Below, one piece after another: positions 14,471 to 24,099 of a DNA stretch of 64,000 bases. The position numbers were made by a program, and so were the translations under genes. The notes under the pieces are model-generated. The model worked only from the letters and a program-made list of their open reading frames with translations, did not search any database and was not told the DNA's origin. Position 1 is the stretch's first letter. Every line of letters starts with the position of its first letter. The stretch lies in contig JAOALB010000054.1 in the NCBI GenBank assembly GCA_025331125.1, forward strand, positions 1-64,000, read 5' to 3'. Origin of the DNA: Mycogone perniciosa. Its lineage: Eukaryota; Ascomycota; Sordariomycetes; Hypocreales; Hypocreaceae.

Positions 14471-16746
14471 AAGTTAAGCTGACCTCTTGGAGTTTATCCG
14501 ACCAGGTTAGGTCAGGTACTTGGACCCCTGTAGGGGTTGGATAAGAAGGGGGAGGGTCAGTTGGTCTATATACTCGGTTCCTAAGTAGTAGTATGTACTT
14601 CGTACTGCTGGGAGCCACTGCCACTTGCAGATGCGAAGACCAGGGGTTTCCAGGCCCTCTTTCACTGAGACTAAGGATCCTTGGCGGGCAGAAGGAGAGG
14701 AGGGGCCGTATGGGGGTATCCATTATGACCCTTGAACGGCTTCCCGAGTTGCTGGTAGCCTCTGTGGTTATCGTACAAGACGCACTTGGCTGGGAGGACA
14801 ACGCATACATACATACATATCGTGTATGCACCTCTTCATTAGTTTTTCAAAGCGCAATGACGGAGGACCAGTCCCCAAAGTCCGGAAGGCTAGTCCTGCC
14901 ATTAAATTAAATCGGAGCTGCCCGGACCCATCATCCGAAGCCGGTTTCTGCTTACTAACAGCACAGACTCCAAGGAATAAAAAAACGGGCCGTTCAAGGG
15001 GTTGAAGAATTTCAGCAATGGTGACCTGCAGGTCAGCAAATGCAATTTTTTCTTTCTTTCGAAAGGATGAGATAATATGCGTCTGGGCATTATGTAACCT
15101 CATGTACTCGTACTTCATGTCATGTCAGAAGCACCCATACGCCGTTGGTCCGTGTGATATGATGGTGTCGGCATCGTGGTTAGTCACGGGAGAGACATTT
15201 GCGTTGCACAACAGGTTTTCGAGGGAGTAGACGAGGAATTGTATATGTGTCCCTATTTCCAAGTAGTAGTACAACTCCATAGAGAACTAGTAGTATTGCT
15301 CTTTCGTCATCCAAGATTCGGGACAACTTACGCGTGCTTGAGTGGGTGGATAAAGGATCCTCGTGGGATTCCGCTGTACTGATAGGCCCCATCTCATGGC
15401 GGCTCGTGCCACATGTAGGCATGTACGGAGTACCATGCGTATCGCAGTCGCAGTCGCAGGGCGTCTTTCGTACTGTATGTGCGTCTGTACGAAGAACAGA
15501 GCTGACTGACAGCGTCCATAGTAGTACTCCGTATACTTCGTACCGACTGAATTCATAACAACCTGGGGAGAACCGAAGACGAGGCAAACACCAGGATGGT
15601 ACGTAGTACGGAGTACAGACGTCATGTCTCGGACGCCTTGCCTCCCACCTGCTGAAAACGGAAGCATACATGAAGGAGGGTTTATTCATCGGTGATAATT
15701 GACGGACAAGGCCAATCCAACAGTTGTTAGGTGCAGGGAAAATGCTCGTTAGTTTGCGCCGTGGTTTTCTCGCCGAAGTCTCGCGTCATCTTCAACTGAA
15801 CCATGCAGGGCCGTATTTCGTGCCCACCCTCCTCCTCTGCCTTCCCAATGCTGCTTCTTGTCTTTAAGCCATTGTTCTCATATGACGCGAAAATCGTATG
15901 TGCTTGAGCTCGCGTGTAGAAATGGTGGGAAAATTAACAGTACAAAGGACTCGTAAACATATTGTTGATATCGGTGCGGCGGAAAGACGGAAAGACGGGT
16001 GTCGCATCTTTATTAACCCGTCTCACCGATCTGACCATTGCCTTGAGATGCGGCGATAGGCAACTTATCTACTCCGTAGCACTACTACGAACCCTGTTCC
16101 TCATCTTTATTCGTCCATCATCTCTCTCCCTCACGCCACCACCATCTGACTGACGGTCTATTATCTTTTGATCTGTGGGGCCGCCTTTTGGTGTATCAGG
16201 CAATGAGGACACGATCTTGTTGTCTCACGGCTTGACGAACCTGCATCATGCAAGAAAGGAAGGCAGCGTTTGGCCGATGATCTTCTCCCTAATGTGGTTC
16301 GCCTGCCACGTATGAACGAGGATCCGTCCCAGCAGTATGGATGCGATGGGGCCAATGGGCATCACCAAAACGAGACACACCGCATATTACGAGTACTCTT
16401 GCTATTATTATTGACTGCCCTTGCAATCAGCTCGGGAGCATTGGCAGACACAAGGCCTGGTCCCGAACAAGCCGTCTGTCTAAGGCTCTGATCCAGCACT
16501 CAGTTCAGTGGTGAAGACAGAAGTGCAAGAATCGTGGCATTGCCGACACAACTACTCGTACGTACTATTACAAGTACTGGTTGGAGGAAGTGGGAACCAA
16601 GGTCAGCGTCACCTCCGGCCCGATCAGGGGACACCCCTGGACCACCCGTTGGAAGCCTTTGGAAGCGCCGTAAAAACAAAACAAAAACACCCCCGGATTC
16701 TTCTGTGGGCATTCTTGAAAATTTCCTCAAAGGACCTAGCCAAACC

Positions 16747-16770
16747 CTGACTCTTGGCCTGACTCTTGGC
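16747..16770 (+). repeat. 12-bp tandem duplication
   Basis: CTGACTCTTGGC is repeated twice head to tail. Confidence 0.7.
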
Positions 16771-16997
16771 CTCTTTTTCTTGCTATGGAACCATCTGAAC
16801 GACGTATACGAGTAAGGACACCAGTTGGTCATTGATTGACTGATGCTCTCACCGAGTCAATGCCCTTGGCTGAGGCATGTATGCGCTCAGAAACCAACCA
16901 CCACCAAGGCCGCATGGCCTGTCACCCGGCCGTAACAACATGCAAGTTGACATCAACACACAGATGAGACACATACTCTCAAAGACATGCATTCATT

Positions 16998-17018
16998 CGT
17001 TACTCGTTACTCGTTACT
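16998..17018 (+). repeat. 7-bp tandem repeat x3
   Basis: CGTTACT occurs three times in tandem, just beyond the 3' end of the UbiA gene. Confidence 0.7.
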
Positions 17019-17053
17019 CATGACAGGACGGAGTCCATACTACGGATACTCCT

Positions 17054-18150
17054 TCATACAATTACATACCTCACCTCACCTCCTAGTGCTGGCAACAGAT
17101 ACAACGTTGCCACCCATAGACACCACAGCTTCCACACCACCTCGTCCCACTTCTGGCCTTGTCTCCGCACCGCAAGTAGTGACATGGCACCACCGACAGT
17201 CAAGGACGCCGCCCACCCCCAGAGCGATGCACTCCAGAACGCCGGACACGCCGCCGACCAGAACATCACCATAATCGCCAGTGAAACCCGCGCAACCGTC
17301 TCGCCGTACAGTAGCGGCACTGTCATGCGTCCTCTTGCCATATCGCCCTCAGTATCCGGCAGGTCCTGTGCATGGACCGTCGTCATGATGATAGCACCTG
17401 TCACCAGGATCCATATGTAGGCTCGTGGGAGCAGCTCACCTCCAGAGAGCACTTCCAACGCGCCCCAGCTGAAGCACATGAGCCCTCCAGCATTGAGGGC
17501 ATTGCGTAGCCAGATGTCGCTGTTGCTGCCGTCCAGGTCGTTGTACATCCAGATCAAGGTCATCATAATAATGCTCGCTGTGAAGCCGCCAACGAGCTTG
17601 CTTGACCCAACCGCAACAACAATAGCGAGCCGGAGCCAGTTGCGTGCCCGTTCAGGGGTCAGACGCTTTGCCGGGAGTGGTCGCCAGGGCTTGTTAACGG
17701 CGTCTTCGATTATAGACCCTGCAATCCGCTGGTTGGCGATATTTTCCACAAGGAGATTTAGCCAGATCCAGACGAGCATATGCGGTATCCGGGAGGCCAT
17801 TGCCGCCACACCTGTGAACCCATGACAGTCAATGTGTGACGTCGTGAGCTTGGCAGTCGATAAGAGAGCTGTGATGGCGAAGATACTTTGGGGAAACACA
17901 ACAGTTTTAAAGTCGCTTTTAGTGAAAAGGAAGAGCGTCTTGAGGTGATATCTAAGAGTGTAGAGAGACCATGCTATCTGTAAAAATGATGGTGGTTAGC
18001 GTCCCAGCGTCATTTCAAGGGGTTTGGCAAAACGTTGTGGGCGTTTACCGGCTGGTCGAAGTCATATCCTAAATCAGCGTCACTGGCAACATTGTTGTCC
18101 AAGACCACAACTCCTTTTTCAAGAGCCCAGCAATTCTCCGTGGCTTGCAT
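17054..18150 (-). CDS. UbiA-superfamily membrane prenyltransferase / terpene cyclase
   Basis: A two-exon gene for ~341 residues. Exon 1 (18,150-18,049) starts at an ATG in a CACCATGC context and encodes 34 residues. The intron (18,048-17,978, 71 nt) begins GTAAAC, has GCTAAC as branch point and ends TTTTTACAG, keeping phase 0. Exon 2 (17,977-17,054) encodes 307 residues. Seen in the protein: the first polar motif, NQ at ~116-117 with ED at ~125-126, followed by the family block NKPWRPLPA; and the second motif DLPDTEGD at ~239-246. Several hydrophobic segments follow. In UbiA enzymes the two motifs bind the Mg-diphosphate of a prenyl donor. In fungi this fold includes aromatic prenyltransferases and the fumagillin-type sesquiterpene cyclase (Fma-TC). 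The exon-2 start (SLYTLRYHLKTL, then LFLFTKSDFKTVV) resembles that fungal group, but the exact substrate is inference. It looks intact. A P450 relic lies divergently beside it. Confidence 0.88.
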
Positions 18151-19054
18151 GGTGACTCTAAAGAGAAAGAAGAAAGATTACAAACAATAGGACTAGCAAC
18201 ACAGAAAGGCAAGAAGTAAAGCAAATGGCCAGCAAACTCAAGAACTGTTGTAGCAGCCAACTTCATCAACACATAAGAGAGACGGGGGGGACACAACGTT
18301 CTTGAGCTTCGACTTTGGCCATATGTATAAGAGCCAAGCGGGTCCCGAATTGGTTCCTCCACAGCAAGTGAACAAATCCTACACCAGGTGTCTGGCAGTG
18401 GGAGAGCAAAACGCCATGGTATGCGGCCCACAACGTACGATTCCCGTTGGAATTCAGCGACGATCCCATCCCATAGCCTTGGCTGGGCTCACTCGTTTCT
18501 CCAGTTGCATGCACCATTGATGCTGTTCCACAATGCCTCGTGCATATGCTGGTTCAAGGCTGATGTACGGAGTAGTGGTATTCGAAAGGTCAGAAGTTCT
18601 CCATTATTTTGTACTTCGTACTGTCGCGTTACCAGGGCAGGGCACTGCTGACATGAAGAGGCGCAAATCCCAACTCGCCCCACGGAGATGGCCTCGCTAC
18701 ATACACCCCGGACCCTGGACCCTGGCTGGTTCATGGTTTCTTGATAGGCTTCAACAACGGTCCTCCGTAGGCGCTACTAGTCGGATCCAGTCCCTCGGCG
18801 ATGGCCTCCTTCCTTAAGCATCTGCCGACTCCTCGCCAGAGCCGGGCCCCATCTGCTCCTCTCACTTATCTACCTTATTTTTCTGAAGTATTATTACGGA
18901 GTACTAGATGTACATACGCCGCACCGCCTGTCAGTTCTCACCCACCTCCACCGGTTCCTGTGGAGCAGGCCTCCATATTGGACATCCAGATACTGTTGAT
19001 TAGTATTCTAGGCGTTTGCCTAATGCCATCTCTCGCGCAATGCCCTTTTACACG
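18151..19054. other. intergenic between UbiA gene and P450 relic
   Basis: This is the divergent spacer. It should hold the UbiA promoter on the minus strand, but I see no certain TATA box. Two TACGGAGTA motifs lie at 18,566 and 18,895. No supported gene. Confidence 0.4.
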
Positions 19055-19674
19055 ATGGCCGCCCCCTCGCTTTTACTAGCGGCTACGTCAGTCAGCTTGG
19101 CCCTGTTCTATCTCCACACTAGCCTCGCAATCTCGTTTGGGTCTCAGGCTGGGGCAATTGTTCGTTGAATGGGTACATATGGACTCGGACGTCTGTGGCT
19201 TGTGAAGGCATGAACAAGAAAGTCTAGGCACGTATAGCCCTGTTTCGGATATCATGGCATCCCGGAAATGGTGTCGGCTGCGTCGCCATGCTGCAAGCTC
19301 ACTGCGGCTGAGATATGATAGTGACATGCGCTCTAAGCGACAACAAGCTAATGCGGCCATCGACCAAATAGGTCCTCTCAGTCATCGTATGTAGAATGTG
19401 CCAATTATCCCCGCCCATTGGTTGCCGCGCTTACAAACTGGCACACACCGTCTACTCGTACTGCACTGCAGACAGGACGACATCTTCAGCACCAGCAGCA
19501 TGGTACCACCTAGTATGGTTTGCCTGTCACACAAAATTCCAACGCTCACTTACAGCCGCGGCGGTGGGCCACCACCACACGAGCGGGAACTCCACACATG
19601 TCGCCTCTTCCCGGTACCGTGGCCATGGTAAAGCAACTCTTTGGTTACTAGTGATCAACCAGGGCGGCGCCACA

Positions 19675-21031
19675 GGACAATTCGTCCGTTTTGGGTCGAA
19701 CCGCTTGTTCATCAACTCCAGAACCGCGTCGCGAAAGACTAGCCCAATGTCCAAGCCAATCACACGTCACGCCCATGACTCCTTCAAGCACTTCCTTGGT
19801 GCGGGGATGTCTCTCACCACAGTGGATCTTGAGGCTCATACCTTGAGGCGCGAGGAAAACCAAGCGGCCATCAGGTGACACCGCCGTCCGTGGATGAGTT
19901 TATTCGCATCATTGGCGAAAATGCAGGTGGGAAAACGGATGGAGAGATGAGCTGGAGCTTAGGAAAAGACATTCCCCATGCTATCGTTTATCGCTTTCTG
20001 CATTGCCGATATTACGGGCTCAGTGACTAGTGGCAGAACTTGTAATGTTCAAAAGGACCCCCAAAAGACTTGCCCAACCGAGTGGCTGGGATCCATCAGG
20101 ATGTGTTTTTCTTTTAATCCTTCCTGCTATGCATCGTGGATGCAGGAGAGGCCGACGGCATATCCGAATGCTGCAGCCAATATGATAGATCAACTCAGAT
20201 CACTGACGCTACTGCACCAACAGGTTGACCACATGTAATCTCTCTTCTTGTTCAACTCCCACCGGTTACTCTTCGAGGAGCTTATTGTCGGTGTTGGTCG
20301 TCGCACGGCTGTGAGCCGATCCCTTGCACTCTGACGACTGGAGCAGAATACGACACCCCATGAAGATATTTGCTCTCCGCTTCTTGCATCGCGTGACCCG
20401 AAGACAGGCAAGCCCTTCTCCACCGACGTACTCATTTCTGAAGCTAGTCTGTTCATTATCGGAGGAACGGATGGCATGATCACATCCACCACGGCGACTT
20501 TGTTCCACTTGCTGCACAATCCTCGCACTCTCCAGCGCCGCACACGAGATTCGCGAGGCCTTGCCCCCTGAGGATGTGAGAGAGAAGAGGTCTGAGGTGA
20601 AATGTCTTGTCGGACTTGCCTTCCAGGAGCTACAGAGGGACATTTGCCTGCCTGCATTGACGAGGCCAAGCGTATCTCCCCCCCCCCTTCCTGTGCCCAG
20701 AATCCTACCACGCGTTGTTGGACCCAGTGGAATCATAGTGGACGGCGAATACTTCCCTGCAAGTGTCAGGCTGGGTAACCCGCATGACAGCATGCACCAC
20801 GGCGAGGGGAACTTTCCTGAGCCTCTTCGGTATACGCCGGAAAGTTGGATACCCGAGGCAAGGAGTCCCAACTCGGCGTTAGACGCTCGTATGAGTTCAC
20901 CCCTTTACTTTGCGGGCCGCAGCTGCTGCGTCGGTAAGTACCTCACGTATCAAGAGGTGGCCTTTGTCTTAGCCAATAATCCGTGCAAAGGAACTGGGGA
21001 TGCTCATGAGGACCGTGATGAGTTCCAATAG
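19675..21031 (+). pseudogene. cytochrome P450 pseudogene (multiple frameshifts)
   Basis: This is a broken fungal cytochrome P450, a heme monooxygenase normally anchored in the ER. Pieces appear in the right order but in different frames. Near the start is GQFVRFGSNRLFINS (from ~19,675), then FKHFLGAGMSLTTVD (~19,780). The I-helix region with GGTDGM is at 20,461-20,478 in place of the usual A/G-G-x-D/E-T-T. The K-helix ExxR, EAKR, is at 20,662-20,673, followed by ILPRVVG. The heme loop FAGRSCCVGK is at 20,909-20,938. The frame shifts at about 20,535, again at 20,600-20,635, and at a 10-C run (20,678-20,687). In the heme loop the invariant G-x-R-x-C-x-G spacing is disturbed. A hydrophobic N-terminal anchor could start at ATG 19,055, but the sequence between is unrecognisable. 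Decay here is by indels, not RIP. Its neighbour suggests a terpene-tailoring role before decay. Confidence 0.85.
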
Positions 21032-23047
21032 TAGTGCTCGTATGACCGTTTCGTCAACACAGAGTCCCGTTCCGGAGTCCCGATACCGGGGCTGTGTGCC
21101 TAAAAACAAGACTAACCTCGGAGGAACTCATGTAGATCTTCGGGTGACTTTTCCGTGGGGACCTTGATCTACGATGGTACTACTAATAGTAGTAGTTACT
21201 ACAGAGTACTACTAGTACTATTAACAAGTGCTATACGAACAGTATCTCCTTTTAGATTGTGTACGGAATTCGGAGCAATTTGTTAAGCAGTGTCAAATTT
21301 AGAGCTCACCACAAACGGACAGGGGTGGGGGACTTTTCGTGATGGAATTTTCTTTGTGAAGAGCCACCGTCATGATCATGGATGCCATGCGAATTTACAT
21401 GACTCGAATTGGGGGACCAAAAAATTACCAACCGTTTTTACTCCTTTTGTGGATCAGCCGGTTTTTCTGCTGTGGAGGAACGCTGTTGTTGTGCGGATCA
21501 TCAGTTACGCCTGTTTGCTTCCCGTACTCGCGAGTAATGCTAGAAGTAATTTGGAGCATTTTTTTTCTTCAAAATACCATTGGATTTCCTGGGAAATATC
21601 TCAGCAGTAGAATAGACACCTTCCGAGTGTATTTTTAACACAATCATTATACAGAGTAGGTGGTTCTATACCACTGCTCGTATCTTGCCGAGTCTCTAGT
21701 AGTACTTATTCCACAGAATCTTACGTACCTAAACGACAGCCACCCCCAGAAAATGTAACCTACAGGGAGATGATTCTCGTCGTCATGGAGCATGGTATCG
21801 GAATGACACGTGCGCATACGGAGAATGTCCGTACGGGTCCGTACGGAGCACTTTGTGCACGATACTAGTACTCGTAGTATGTGCACGTTGTGAGTGGGTA
21901 GGTAATCCCGGTTGAATCCAACCTGGACAATTGGGAAATCCAATTGCTAGTAATCCGGATCGATTTTCGGGGAATTTTCAATAATAATTCTCATTTCCTT
22001 GTGGAATTGCTAGTACTAGTACTATTGTAAAGTGACAATCATATATCTGTAGATACTGGTGAGGCAGAAGCGCGTCCTTCAGGGGTGCTGATTACAATCT
22101 GGAAGGGATTCCCTAGCATCAAAACTTGCGTACTTTATTTTTAGGGAAGGATGAAAAAGAATATGCAAAGAAAATCTTGGAAGATGCAGTTGGGCCGGGG
22201 AAGTACGGGATCTAGGATTCTTTTTCGTTTCCATTCCTGCAGGAGTTGGATCCTAGATAATCAACCCCTGACCAATACCACAGCTGTTATGCTTGTCATC
22301 ATTTCTGAAAATGAGGGGAGATGACTCCTATCAGCTTTATAATACTACTAAGCATAAGCATGTCCTTGGCGCAGCTTCCTGCGTGTTGTTTCTGGCCAAG
22401 CCGGACTGTCAAGGCGTTGGTTCTTCGTGTTCATTTTGAACCTGGTCAGTCAGGCTTAATAACCCGTCCGGACGCGCTCGATTGCTTATGAGATTTCCGT
22501 GTATTCAATGCTCAGAACTTAGGCTTTAATAACATGGTTAACTTAATTACGGAATGCTACGGAGTGTGTGCATGGCAGTCCATACGGAATAACAAATAAA
22601 TAAAAATACAAATTAATGCTACATACTAAAAAGGAGGCATGATCGAAGAAAATGACGGACAGGCTACCTATAGTTACGTAGGTATTACTGTCTGTCCATT
22701 TACATCCTCGCGATTGAGTCTTAGGATAGGTGCCTAGGGTAGGCATCTTTTTTGGGAACTGAAACTCTTCACAAATGCGCACAACTGTCTGTCACTCACC
22801 AATTGGTAAACAACACATAAAAAAGTAACTTGCAAGTAAGTTCAATTAACTCGAGTGAAAATCACTGTGTAAAAATAGAGAACCGATGTTGTGACCACAG
22901 CAGGACCACGCAAGTGCGAGAATACCAGACTAGCAACCACCACTTTGTCCTGCAACATGGACAATTCCAATTGTTAGTGTTTTTTTAATCTTGCAAACTT
23001 CAACAATACTGAATCAATATATAAAAAGGTCAAAAAGGAAAAAAAGA
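21032..23047. other. intergenic, no supported gene
   Basis: Ordinary composition. It contains TAGTACTA-rich self-complementary stretches near 21,175-21,225 and 22,008-22,025 and a GTCCGTACGG tandem near 21,825-21,845. Open frames such as 21,372-21,638 have no recognisable domain. Confidence 0.4.
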
Positions 23048-23151
23048 TGTCCTCGGTGAGGCTCGAACTCACGACCTTCAGATGGCCCAAGCTGATGTTT
23101 GGATCATATAGAATATGAGACTGACGCGCTAGCCAACTGCGCCACGAAGAC
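23048..23151 (-). tRNA. tRNA-Met (CAT), elongator, with ~30-nt intron
   Basis: On the minus strand the acceptor GTCTTCG pairs with CGAGGAC (one G-U pair), leaving discriminator A. The D-arm is GCGCAGTTGGCTAGCGCG and the T-arm GTGAGTTCGAGCCTCAC. The anticodon loop reads CTCATA then continues after an intron with ATCTGA. The ~30-nt intron follows position 37, the standard site for nuclear tRNA introns. Anticodon CAT together with the non-initiator T-arm (TTCGAGC) makes it elongator Met. Confidence 0.93.
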
Positions 23152-23335
23152 TTGCTTGCTGGTGATGGTATCGCAACGAAGGTTTCAGGAATAAGTAGCA
23201 GCACACAACGGCTTCCAAAGCAATCAATCTGGGACACAGTTCTGGGGCACTCATAGGGATATCGTTCCATCTCATTCGACATCGTCAATCTGCCACTCCC
23301 CAATTGGCCATCATGTCTCGCGGTCGCAGGCGATC

Positions 23336-24099
23336 TCACGCTCTAGGGTCATAAACACGACCGTGCTTTCGGTATCGACTCGGCTGACCCTCGCGGGGCC
23401 TGTTGCTCGTGGAACTTTGACCAGAAGAAGATTGACCTGCTGACTCGTTCACTGCTGGACCTTGAGACCACATTGTTTGTTTGGCCAAGCCCCCAGGAGG
23501 TGTTGGTTGAGGTTGCCTGGGCAAAGACGGGAGCGACTTGTTCAAGTTAGGAGGAGGCTTTGTCAAGCTTTGAGAAGATGATAAAAATGATGAAAATGGG
23601 GATACCTGTGGTAATTTCTCCAGAGGTCTATATGGCCCCAGATGTTGAATCTCCAAACCCTTGGAGCCGGTCTGCTGACATCAATCATTAGTCCTGTTCT
23701 TTCCACGTCTCGGGGTTGGGTCTCTTGAAGTCTTGAGTGCTTCTCTGCGAGTCTATAGTCGAGAGGGCACATAGGCTCAGTGTTCTATACGCACTTCTCA
23801 ATACATACCTGAGAAGAAGATGACGCCTCATTTCCGCCGCGCAGTTTAGCCACCTTCTGGGATGCCACCTTGACCCGCTTTTGGACTACATCTCGCGCAG
23901 TGGTGAACGCACCACCACTACTTTTCTTCGTTTTGCTGGGGTTGCGACAATTACTGCAGAGCTCCGGTCCGATCTTGTCCGGACCTCGGCTACGCTCGCC
24001 ACATGTTTGTCTGGCGATGCCGGCTTTGGAGCATTCGATTATGTCGCAGTTGAGGGAATGGCCACAGCTCCCACACTTGTTCACGATAACTTGACACAT
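23336..24099 (-). CDS. small Cys-rich protein of unknown function, two exons
   Basis: A gene for ~209 residues. Exon 1 (24,099-23,809) encodes 97 residues. The intron (23,808-23,675, 134 nt) starts GTATGT and ends TGATGTCAG in phase 0. Exon 2 (23,674-23,336) encodes 112 residues and stops normally. The N-terminal half has spaced cysteines and a histidine: KCGSCGHS at ~8-15, a Cys near 23, QTC near 33 and LCSNC near 47-51, suggesting a small zinc-binding fold. The middle (~62-90) is basic. The C-terminal half is low-complexity, rich in Ser, Pro and Gln, and probably disordered. Short fungal proteins starting MCQ or MCY with a CGH motif are common uncharacterised families, and I know no function for them. 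The splice reading joins two otherwise separate frames with matching phase, which supports the gene. It lies 184 bp from the tRNA gene. Confidence 0.75.

Larger units (their letters stand above)
14471..17053. other. intergenic, no supported gene
   Basis: Ordinary composition. Short open frames occur on both strands and overlap one another, but none shows a recognisable domain or a consistent exon structure. The stretch carries several copies of the palindrome-like motif TACGGAGTA/TACTCCGTA, and short tandem duplications at 16,747-16,770 and 16,998-17,018. Confidence 0.5.
15424..18903. repeat. dispersed TACGGAGTA / TACTCCGTA motifs
   Basis: Six exact copies of this 9-mer or its complement lie at 15,424-15,432, 15,525-15,533, 15,607-15,615, 16,070-16,078, 18,566-18,574 and 18,895-18,903. 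Chance would give well under one in this length. The related TACTTCGTA occurs near 14,596, 15,535, 18,612 and 27,325. Their role is unknown. Confidence 0.6.

Noticed and set aside
16270..16491. 73-codon frame with a hydrophobic LLLLLLTALAISS segment
   Set aside because: It looks like a signal anchor but starts without a good ATG context, has no homologous-looking body, and ends quickly.
14469..16832. Open frames of 60-170 codons on both strands
   Set aside because: They overlap each other in several frames, show no domain, and are rich in short-motif repeats. They fit chance frames in non-coding DNA.
20190..20871. Minus-strand frames of 173 and 201 codons
   Set aside because: They are antisense to the P450 relic, whose I-helix, ExxR and heme-loop pieces on the plus strand are clear.
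23563..23772. 69-codon minus-strand frame starting MCPLDYRLAEK
   Set aside because: It overlaps the intron and second exon of the Cys-rich gene in another frame. The spliced reading explains the region better.
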